Assembly (NCBI GenBank): GCA_003476595.1
Contig: DMTU01000324.1
Span: 9,452-14,516 of the forward strand
Length of the DNA stretch: 5,065 bases
Reading direction: 5' to 3'
Source: Acidimicrobiaceae bacterium
Lineage (GTDB): Bacteria; Actinomycetota; Acidimicrobiia; Acidimicrobiales; Salinilacustritrichaceae
Part shown: positions 1 to 5,065 of the stretch, piece by piece
Numbering within the stretch: position 1 is the first letter of the stretch
How the letters are laid out: each line of letters opens with the position of its first letter
Made by a program: the position numbers and the translations under genes
Notes under the pieces: generated by a model
Told to the model about the DNA's origin: nothing
Seen by the model: the letters and a program-made list of their open reading frames with translations, nothing else
Databases searched by the model: none

Positions 1-2
1 CG

Positions 3-953
3 ATGGCCCTCATGCTCCTGCCGCACTGGACCGACGGCTGCATCGGCTCCATGGAGGGGCTGTACTTCGAGGCCTCGTCCACCACGCCGTTCCACTTCCT
101 CATGCAGTCCGAGCTGTCCCAGGCGCCGAGCCGGGCCCAGCGCGACATGCCGTACCGGGAGCTCGACATCGATGCCGGCGTCGAGCACCTCCAGCTGATG
201 GGGGTGCGCTACTACCTCGCCCGCAGCCCGGAGGCGAAGGCGGCGGCCGCCGGCCACCCCGACCTGACCGAGGTGGCCGCGGACGGGCCGTGGCTCGTGT
301 ACGAGGTCGCCGGCGGCGCCTCGCTCGTCGAGCCCCTCGCCCACGAACCGGTGGTCACCACGGCATCGGAGGCCCAGGACGAGTGGCTCGGCTGCAAGGA
401 GGGCGAGGAGCCCTGCCCGGGCGCCGCGCTCGAGTGGTTCCAGGACCCGTCCCGGTGGGACGTGGCCCTGGCGGCGGACGGCCCGGCCGAGTGGCAGCGG
501 GTCGACCCCGGCGCCACCCCCGAGGCCAGGGCGCTGACGCCGGCGGTGGTCTCCGACGTGGCGGTGGGCGACACCTCGATCTCGTTCCGCGTCGACCGCC
601 CCGGCAGCCCCGTGCTGGTGAAGGCCTCGTACTTCCCCAACTGGGATGCCGCCGGCGCCGACGGCCCCTACCGGGTCGCGCCGAACCTGATGGTCGTCGT
701 GCCGACCGACACCGAGGTGCGCCTCACCTACGGCCGCACGGGCATCGACCTGCTCGCCGTCGCGCTCACCCTCCTCGGCATCGCCGGCCTGGTCGCCCTC
801 GCCCGCCGCCCACGCGTCCCCGTGCGCGACCTGCGACCGGCCGACGGCACCAGCGCGCCCCGCGCCCGGCCCGAGCCGGACCCGTTCCTCGCCGACCTGG
901 CACCGGGCCAGCCCGGCGAGCGGGTCGACACCGCGGCGCCGGCCGACGCGTAG
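3..953 (+). CDS. Large membrane protein, C-terminal part (YfhO/GT-C-like ectodomain plus last TM helix), 5'-truncated
   Basis: This is the last 316 residues of a larger membrane protein. The frame is open to the window edge, so the ATG at 3 is probably an internal methionine. Residues 1-245 look extracytoplasmic. They include a GVRYYLA stretch (67-73), a cysteine pair (131 and 138) that could form a disulfide, and a beta-rich segment at 204-244 with SYFPNWDAAGADGPYR. That last pattern resembles the 'YFPGW..' region near the end of YfhO-type membrane glycosyltransferase-like proteins. One hydrophobic helix follows (about 247-267), then an Arg-rich boundary and a Pro/Ala/Asp-rich tail of about 47 residues, probably cytoplasmic. 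Known members are long polytopic proteins linked to cell-surface glycan modification, often using polyprenyl-phosphate sugars. That would fit gene 2, whose start lies 5 bases downstream. The catalytic N-terminal part is outside the window, so the specific reaction is unknown and the family assignment is moderate. Confidence 0.75.
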   Translation: MALMLLPHWTDGCIGSMEGLYFEASSTTPFHFLMQSELSQAPSRAQRDMPYRELDIDAGVEHLQLMGVRYYLARSPEAKAAAAGHPDLTEVAADGPWLVYEVAGGASLVEPLAHEPVVTTASEAQDEWLGCKEGEEPCPGAALEWFQDPSRWDVALAADGPAEWQRVDPGATPEARALTPAVVSDVAVGDTSISFRVDRPGSPVLVKASYFPNWDAAGADGPYRVAPNLMVVVPTDTEVRLTYGRTGIDLLAVALTLLGIAGLVALARRPRVPVRDLRPADGTSAPRARPEPDPFLADLAPGQPGERVDTAAPADA

Positions 954-958
954 CGGCC

Positions 959-2146
959 GTGCCGCGTCGCCTCCTCGCCTTCGCCGCCGTGTCGGTGCTG
1001 CCGACCGCGATCGACGTCGGGCTGCTGGTGGCGCTGCGCGAGGGGTTGGGCTGGCCGCTGCTGGTGGCCGACCTCGTCGCCATCGCCGTTGCCTCCACCG
1101 TGTCCTACGGCGCGCACCGGGTGGCCACGTTCCGCTCGAACCCGTACTTCCGCTGGGTCCGCCACCCCTCGGCCTTCGTCCTCCTCGCCTCGGTCGCCGC
1201 CGTCGTCGACGCGCTGGTGCTCCGGGCCACCTTCACCGCGTTCGGCTACACGACGGTGGCCGGCCTGCTCGCGGCGAAGGCGATCTCGCTGACCGTGGCC
1301 GCCGCGGTCCGGGCCATCGGCTACCGCTGGGTGCTGGGCGAGGCGATCCGCGAGCTCCACACGCCCTCGCTGCGCCCCCTCGAGGACGGGACGTGCCGGC
1401 TGACCGTGGTGATCCCCGCGTACCGCGAGCCCGACCGCATCGGGACGACGGTGCGGCGCATCCACGACGAGCTGGCTGACGTCGCCGCGGACGGCGGCCT
1501 CGAGGTCGTGGTGGTGGACGACGGCTCCGGCGACGACACCGCGGCCATCGCCCTCGAGGCGGGCGCCGAGCAGGTCATCGTGCAGCCGCAGAACCGCGGC
1601 AAGGGGGCGGCGGTGCGCGCCGGGATGCTCGCGTCCCGGGGCCGGGTGGCGCTGTTCACCGACGCCGACCTCGCGTACGACCCGCCCCAGCTGCGGCGGG
1701 CGCTCGAGGCCGTCGAGGCCGGGTGGGACGTCGTCATCGGCAACCGCCGCCACGTCGACTCGGCGGTGTCCCGGGCCACCGGGCTGCGGGCCTTCGGCAG
1801 CCGGGTGGTGAACCGCCTGTCCGCCGCCGTGCTGCTGGCCGCCCCGCGCGACACCCAGTGCGGGCTCAAGGCGTTCCGGGGCGACGTGGCCCGCTCGCTG
1901 TTCGCGCACGCCCGCATCGACGGCTTCGCCTTCGACATCGAGATCCTGCACCTGGTCGAGCGGGCCGAGCTGTCCCTCGGCGAGATCCCGGTGCAGCTCG
2001 ACGAGGCCGGTGCGTCGTCGACGGTGCGGGTCGGCCACGACGTGGTCCGCCTGGCGCTCGACCTGGCGCGGGTGCGGCGGTGGTCCTCGGTCGGGGCCTA
2101 CGACGACGTCGGCGTGGTGCCGACCTTCACGACGGGCGGGCCCTGA
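959..2146 (+). CDS. GtrA domain fused to family 2 glycosyltransferase (polyprenyl-phosphate sugar synthase-like)
   Basis: A 395-residue two-domain protein. Residues about 5-125 carry four hydrophobic helices (roughly 5-25, 32-50, 70-90, 98-122). The basic TFRS and YRWVLG turns after helices 2 and 4 match the GtrA pattern. Residues about 147-375 are a GT-A fold family 2 glycosyltransferase: VVIPAYRE (150-157), VVDDGS (185-190), NRGKGAAVR (212-220), the metal-binding DAD (235-237), DTQCGLKAF (298-306) and GFAFDIEIL (322-330). This set is typical of dolichyl/polyprenyl-phosphate glucose or mannose synthases, which transfer sugar from a nucleotide sugar to a lipid phosphate at the inner membrane face. 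GtrA proteins are thought to help move or anchor such lipid-linked sugars. The GTG at 959 is chosen because it keeps helix 1 whole; later in-frame GTGs (989, 995) would cut it. No clear ribosome binding site is seen, so translation may be coupled to gene 1, whose stop is 5 bases upstream. The domain order is the reverse of the fusion I know best. The sugar is not predictable. Confidence 0.9.
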   Translation: MPRRLLAFAAVSVLPTAIDVGLLVALREGLGWPLLVADLVAIAVASTVSYGAHRVATFRSNPYFRWVRHPSAFVLLASVAAVVDALVLRATFTAFGYTTVAGLLAAKAISLTVAAAVRAIGYRWVLGEAIRELHTPSLRPLEDGTCRLTVVIPAYREPDRIGTTVRRIHDELADVAADGGLEVVVVDDGSGDDTAAIALEAGAEQVIVQPQNRGKGAAVRAGMLASRGRVALFTDADLAYDPPQLRRALEAVEAGWDVVIGNRRHVDSAVSRATGLRAFGSRVVNRLSAAVLLAAPRDTQCGLKAFRGDVARSLFAHARIDGFAFDIEILHLVERAELSLGEIPVQLDEAGASSTVRVGHDVVRLALDLARVRRWSSVGAYDDVGVVPTFTTGGP

Positions 2147-3980
2147 ACGGCGCCGGTCGGTCGGGGTCGTGGTGCACGGCCTCGCCGGTCTGCACGGCCC
2201 ACAGCGAGGCGTAGGCGCCCTCGCGGGACACCAGCTGGTCGTGGGTGCCGGACTCCACGATGCGCCCGGCCTCGAGCACGTGGATGACGTCCGCGTTGCG
2301 CACCGTCGAGAGCCGGTGGGCCACGACGAGGGTGGTGCGCCCGGCCGAGATCCGCTCGAGCGACCGCTGGATGGCGGCCTCGGTCTCGTTGTCGACGGCC
2401 GAGGTGGCCTCGTCGAGGAGCAGCACGACCGGGTCCTTCAGCACGGCCCGGGCGATCGAGAGCCGCTGGCGCTGGCCGCCGGACAGCTTCTGGCCCCGCT
2501 CGCCGACGATGGTGTCGTAGCCCTGGGGCAGCGTCTGCACGAAGTCGTGGATCTCGGCCACGGTCGCAGCCGCGACCACGTCCTCGAGCGGGGCGTCCGG
2601 GCGGCCGTAGGCGATGTTCTCGCGGACCGTGCCGTGGAACAGGTACACGTCCTGGCTCACCAGTCCGGTGAGCCGGCGCAGGTCGCCGAGGTCGAGGTCG
2701 CGCACGTCGTGGCCCTCGATGCGCACCCGTCCCTCGTCGACGTCGTGGAAGCGCAGCAGGAGGCGCATGAGGGTGGACTTGCCCGATCCCGTGGGGCCGA
2801 CCACCGCCGTGGTCCGACCGGCCTCGATCGTCAGCGTCACGCCGTCGAGCGCCGGGGTGGCGCCGGGCTCGTAGGCGAAGGTGACGTCCTCGAAGGACAC
2901 CTCCCCCTGGCCGAGGTCGAGCGTGAGGCGCTCGGGGCCGCCCGTGATGGCCGGTTCGGTGTCCACCACGTCGAGGATGCGGTTCGTGGACGCCATGGCC
3001 CGCTGGTACTGGTCGAAGGTCTCACCGAGGCGGGTGAGGGGCCACAGCAGGCGCTGGGACAGGAACAGCAGCACGCTGTACTGGCCGACCGACAGCGAGC
3101 CCGACCCGTCGGTGGCGGTCTTGATCGCCTCGTAGCCGCCCCACACCATCGTCCCCGTGAAGCCGATCAGGATCGCCATGCGGATGAGGGGCACGAAGGC
3201 TGACGACAGCGAGATGGCCCGACGGTTGGTCTCGCGGTACCGGTCGCTCTCCCCGGCGATGCGGGCCGCCTCGCGGTCCTCGGCGGTGAAGGACTTCACC
3301 GTCGAGATGCCGAGCAGGTTGTTGGCCAGCTGGCCGTTCAGGAACCCGGCCTGGTTGCGGACGGCCTCGTAGCGGGGCTCGAGGCGGCGCTGGAACCAGA
3401 AGGATCCCCACAGGATCAGGGGCATCGGCGCGATGGCGAGCATCGCCACCGACGGGTCGAGCACGAAGAAGATCGCGCCGACCGCCACCACCGTGGTCAG
3501 CACCTGGATGATCTCGTTGGCGCCGATGTCGAGGAACCGCTCGAGCTGGTTGACGTCGTCGTTGAGCACCGCCATGAGGTCGCCGGTGGCCCGCTCCTGG
3601 AACCAGGCGTGCTCGAGCTCCTGCACGTTGCGGTAGGCGTCGAGGCGCAGGTCGTGCTGCAGGTCCTGGGCCAGGTTCCGCCACGCGATCTGGTGCAGGT
3701 ACTGGAACAGGGACTCGAGCGCCCAGACCAGGAAGGTGAGGAGTGCGATCGCGACGATCTGGGCCCGCTGCGTGGTGAACCCGATGCGGTCGAGGGTGGC
3801 GTCGCCGTCGTTGGCCACGACGTCCACGGCCAGGCCGATGAGCAGGGGAGGGGCGAGGTCGAACAGCTTGTTCAGCACCGAGTGGGTCGTGGCCCACCCG
3901 GTGCGGCGGCGGTACGGCGCCCCGTAGTGCCAGAGGCGGCGCAGGGGCGCCACCCGTTCGTCGTCGGTCGGTCCCGGCAT
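2127..3980 (-). CDS. ABC exporter half-transporter (fused TMD-NBD, MsbA/BmrA-like type IV)
   Basis: A complete 617-residue half-transporter of usual family length. The membrane domain spans about residues 30-320 with six predicted helices (about 32-55, 73-94, 157-173, 175-197, 262-285, 298-315). It also carries the conserved exporter segments [17 protein letters not shown] (133-149) and [12 protein letters not shown] (226-237). The nucleotide-binding domain has A-loop Tyr370, Walker [10 protein letters not shown] (395-403), Q-loop Gln443, signature LSGGQ (499-503), Walker B VVLLLDEA (518-525) with catalytic Glu524, D-loop SAVD (527-530) and H-loop His555. Nothing essential is missing, so a homodimer could have two competent ATP sites; a heterodimer cannot be excluded. 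Relatives export lipids, lipopeptides, peptides or drugs, and the substrate cannot be read here. The start is the ATG at 3980, 6 bases from a -10-like hexamer, so the transcript may be leaderless. It is divergent from the gene at 4155, and its 3' end overlaps gene 2 by 20 bases. Confidence 0.95.
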   Translation of the reverse strand: MPGPTDDERVAPLRRLWHYGAPYRRRTGWATTHSVLNKLFDLAPPLLIGLAVDVVANDGDATLDRIGFTTQRAQIVAIALLTFLVWALESLFQYLHQIAWRNLAQDLQHDLRLDAYRNVQELEHAWFQERATGDLMAVLNDDVNQLERFLDIGANEIIQVLTTVVAVGAIFFVLDPSVAMLAIAPMPLILWGSFWFQRRLEPRYEAVRNQAGFLNGQLANNLLGISTVKSFTAEDREAARIAGESDRYRETNRRAISLSSAFVPLIRMAILIGFTGTMVWGGYEAIKTATDGSGSLSVGQYSVLLFLSQRLLWPLTRLGETFDQYQRAMASTNRILDVVDTEPAITGGPERLTLDLGQGEVSFEDVTFAYEPGATPALDGVTLTIEAGRTTAVVGPTGSGKSTLMRLLLRFHDVDEGRVRIEGHDVRDLDLGDLRRLTGLVSQDVYLFHGTVRENIAYGRPDAPLEDVVAAATVAEIHDFVQTLPQGYDTIVGERGQKLSGGQRQRLSIARAVLKDPVVLLLDEATSAVDNETEAAIQRSLERISAGRTTLVVAHRLSTVRNADVIHVLEAGRIVESGTHDQLVSREGAYASLWAVQTGEAVHHDPDRPAPFRARPS

Positions 3981-3986
3981 CCGACG

Positions 3987-3992
3987 AGTCTG
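3987..3992 (-). promoter_or_regulatory. Candidate -10 element for the ABC exporter (leaderless)
   Basis: Read on the minus strand the hexamer is CAGACT. It keeps the A at position 2 and T at position 6 of the TAnnnT consensus, and is one base from TAGACT. Six bases separate it from the ATG at 3980, so transcription would begin at or next to the A of the start codon. No good -35 match is seen. With a 17-base spacer the -35 would fall at 4010-4015, inside the edge of the first dyad. This is a short, weak match supported mainly by its position. Confidence 0.35.
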
Positions 3993-4006
3993 GCCCCACC
4001 GGATCC

Positions 4007-4056
4007 GTTCACCGCGCGCGAATCGACCATCGATGGTCGATTCGCGCGTGAGGAAC
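4007..4056. repeat. Dyad 1, with a 34-base perfect palindrome at its core
   Basis: Bases 4015-4048 are a perfect palindrome with no spacer (17-base arms, centre ATCGAT at 4029-4034). Pairing extends outward through a G.T at 4014/4049 and C-G at 4013/4050. After two mismatched positions it resumes as GTTC (4007-4010) with GAAC (4053-4056). Its left edge is 26 bases from the ATG of the ABC exporter. The core contains nested copies of TCGA and GGTCGA in inverted order. Confidence 0.9.
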
Positions 4057-4068
4057 CGGAAGGGGGCC

Positions 4069-4118
4069 GTTCGTTGCGCGCGAGTCGACCACCGGCGGTC
4101 GATCGGCGCGCAGGGAAC
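4069..4118. repeat. Dyad 2, imperfect copy of dyad 1
   Basis: Outer arms GTTC (4069-4072) and GAAC (4115-4118) are kept. Then 4075-4081 pairs with 4106-4112 (7 bases), 4082-4084 and 4103-4105 are mismatched or wobble, and 4085-4090 pairs with 4097-4102 (TCGACC with GGTCGA). The centre is CC/GG with one mismatch at 4091/4096. Compared with dyad 1 the fold is weakened but still clear. Its right edge is 36 bases before the GTG at 4155. Confidence 0.8.
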
Positions 4119-4140
4119 CGGGGTGGTGGGTGCGGGTGCC

Positions 4141-4146
4141 TACGAT
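4141..4146 (+). promoter_or_regulatory. Candidate -10 element for the UPF0104-type gene (leaderless)
   Basis: TACGAT fits the TAnnnT consensus of actinobacterial vegetative promoters. Eight bases lie between it and the GTG at 4155, which puts the expected transcription start on or next to the start codon. The -35 position for a 17-base spacer (4118-4123) is G/C-only and does not resemble TTGACA. It coincides with the outer edge of the second dyad, so an activator or repressor site there is possible. Confidence 0.45.
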
Positions 4147-4154
4147 CGCCGGCC

Positions 4155-5065
4155 GTGCCCGCCGCCGTCCCCGACCTGCTCCGACGGCTGGCCGCCCTGC
4201 GGTCCTGGGCATCCACGCCCGGTCGCCGGCGGATCGCGTACGCGGTGGCCGTCGCCATCTTCGTCGGCTCCACGGTGGCGGCCTGGCAGGCGCTGCCGGC
4301 CGACCGGGGCGACATCGACTGGTCGCTCATCGCCCTCGCCGCGCTGCTCGTCGTGCCGGGTGCGGTGGTCAACGCCGAGGAGTACCGGGTGTCGGCCCGC
4401 ATCGTGGGCCAGCGGGTCGCCCTGCCGGCCGCGCTGCGCGTCTCCATCATCGCCGCCGCGTTCAACCTCCTCCCCGTGCCGGGGTCGGTGCTGGTGCGGA
4501 CGCGGGCGCTGGCCAAGGGCGGCTCCTCCACCGGGCAGGCCGTCACGTCGACCCTGGCCGTCGGCCTCGCCTACATCGCCGTCGCCCTCGTCATCGTGGC
4601 CGTGGTGCAGGTGGGGGCGGCACCGGTGCAGGCGGTCGTGCTGCTGGTCATCGGGCTGGCGATGCTCGGCGGTGCGGCCGTGCTGGTGCGGCGCCTGGCC
4701 GACGGGCCGGTCGGTGGGATGCTGCAGCGATTGGTGGCCGTGGAGGCCCTGTCGGTGCTGGTGAAGGCGGTGCGGCTGTACCTGACCATCGAGGCGCTCG
4801 GGTTCGATCCGAGCATCGCGCAGGCGACGTCGCTGTCGATGGCGACGGTGGCGGCCTCGGCCATCGGCATCTTCCCGGGCGGGCTCGGCATCCGGGAGCT
4901 GCTCTCCGGGCTCATCGCGCCGGCGGTGGACCTGCCCGCGTCCGTGGGCCTGGTCGGCACGTCGATGGACCGGGTCATCGGCCTGGCGACGCTGTCGGTC
5001 CTGGCCGCGATCGTGCTGTTCGCCACGCGGGAGCGCTTGCCAAGGCCCGACGACGGCAGCCACCC
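4155..5065 (+). CDS. LPG synthase TM/UPF0104-family membrane protein, 3' end beyond window
   Basis: An open frame of 303 residues with no stop before the window ends. It is strongly hydrophobic, with about eight or nine helices (roughly 27-46, 56-75, 94-113, 130-152, 157-178, 194-212, 226-246, 250-268, 272-290). The hallmark is PGGLGIRE (241-248), with an earlier FNLLPVPGSVLVR segment (103-115). Both match the membrane domain shared by lysylphosphatidylglycerol synthases and UPF0104/AglD-like proteins. No C-terminal aminoacyl-transferase domain is seen; the protein is probably nearly complete, since a polar tail follows the last helix. Stand-alone members are proposed to flip or handle lipids or lipid-linked sugars. 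That would suit the nearby glycosyltransferase and exporter, but is inference. The GTG at 4155 is preferred because a TACGAT hexamer ends 8 bases upstream, the spacing of a leaderless actinobacterial start. No Shine-Dalgarno motif is visible. Overlapping long frames in other phases give Arg/Pro/Ser-rich products without family features. Confidence 0.85.
   Translation, partial: MPAAVPDLLRRLAALRSWASTPGRRRIAYAVAVAIFVGSTVAAWQALPADRGDIDWSLIALAALLVVPGAVVNAEEYRVSARIVGQRVALPAALRVSIIAAAFNLLPVPGSVLVRTRALAKGGSSTGQAVTSTLAVGLAYIAVALVIVAVVQVGAAPVQAVVLLVIGLAMLGGAAVLVRRLADGPVGGMLQRLVAVEALSVLVKAVRLYLTIEALGFDPSIAQATSLSMATVAASAIGIFPGGLGIRELLSGLIAPAVDLPASVGLVGTSMDRVIGLATLSVLAAIVLFATRERLPRPDDGSH

Larger units (their letters stand above)
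4005..4121. repeat. Tandem pair of long dyads, 62-base period
   Basis: Bases 4005-4059 and 4067-4121 align without gaps and are identical at 43 of 55 positions. Each copy starts CCGTTC, has a GCGCGCGA...TCGACC left arm and GGTCGAT...CGCG right arm, and ends GGAACCGG or GGGAACCGG. Both copies are dyad-symmetric about their own centres (4031/4032 and 4093/4094). They fill most of the 174-base gap between two divergent genes, with nothing recognisable as coding there. Possible roles are a double operator for a dimeric regulator or a small palindromic mobile repeat of REP/MITE type. A transcription terminator is unlikely, since the pair lies upstream of both genes. Confidence 0.85.

Noticed and set aside
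290..958. In-frame upstream extension of the GtrA-GT2 gene to an ATG at 290
   Set aside because: The extension is Arg/Pro/Gly-rich and overlaps gene 1 in another frame. Helix 1 of the GtrA domain begins right after the GTG at 959.
728..2038. Long open frame (436 codons) on the minus strand opposite the GtrA-GT2 gene
   Set aside because: Its product is rich in His, Arg, Gly and Asp without family features. It lies exactly antisense to a gene with clear glycosyltransferase motifs. Long antisense frames are expected at this GC content.
2010..3203. Plus-strand open frame of 397 codons opposite the ABC exporter
   Set aside because: It is antisense to intact Walker A, signature and Walker B motifs, and its composition is typical of a shadow frame.
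4035..4048. tRNA T-arm-like string (GGTCGATTCGCG)
   Set aside because: There is only loose resemblance to GGTTCGAATC. No acceptor, D-arm or anticodon arm can be built around it, and the palindrome explains it fully.
4007..4118. Rho-independent terminators
   Set aside because: The dyads have no following T tract on either strand and lie upstream of both adjacent genes, so there is no transcript end to serve.
4007..4118. Integron attC site
   Set aside because: The outer arms read GTTC...GAAC, opposite in order to the RYYYAAC...GTTRRRY layout of attC, and no integrase or cassette structure is seen.
4005..4121. Short CRISPR array
   Set aside because: There are only two copies, each a long self-palindrome, separated by a few bases instead of a normal spacer, and no cas genes are present.
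4033..4764. Plus-strand open frame starting inside dyad 1 and overlapping the UPF0104-type gene
   Set aside because: The product is Arg/Pro/Ser/Trp-rich with no membrane pattern, while the frame from 4155 gives a clean polytopic protein with PGGLGIRE.
4140..5063. Minus-strand open frame of 307 codons over the UPF0104-type gene
   Set aside because: It is His/Arg/Gln/Gly-rich with no recognisable domain, and is a complementary shadow of the membrane protein frame.

Overview
The window is very GC-rich DNA with G or C at most third codon positions and few distinct Shine-Dalgarno motifs. This fits a high-GC Actinomycetota, and the protein flavour suggests something like Acidimicrobiia. That placement is inference. 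Four genes fill almost everything, and no RNA gene, insertion sequence or CRISPR array is visible.

Layout. (1) 3-953 (+) is the 3' part of a large membrane protein with a YfhO/GT-C-like C-terminal ectodomain, cut by the window start. (2) 959-2146 (+) follows after 5 bases and encodes a GtrA-type membrane domain fused to a C-terminal family 2 glycosyltransferase of the polyprenyl-phosphate sugar synthase type. These two form an apparent operon. (3) 2127-3980 (-) is a complete ABC exporter half-transporter that meets gene 2 tail to tail with a 20-base overlap. (4) 4155-5065 (+), open at the window end, encodes a polytopic membrane protein of the LPG synthase transmembrane/UPF0104 family, and is divergent from the exporter.

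The 174-base gap between the two divergent genes (3981-4154) is the most unusual stretch. It holds two tandem copies (62-base period) of a long dyad. One contains an uninterrupted 34-base perfect palindrome. The other has diverged but keeps the fold, with two paired (compensatory) changes. The outer ends of the two dyads lie about where the -35 regions of the two divergent promoters would be. Both divergent genes have a plausible -10 hexamer so close to the start codon that leaderless transcripts are likely.

Together the genes suggest cell-envelope work: making or attaching a lipid-linked sugar (genes 1 and 2), and moving lipid or amphipathic substrates across the membrane (genes 3 and 4). 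No substrate can be read from the sequence. Whether the four genes share one pathway is unproven, because the gene 2/gene 3 junction is convergent.
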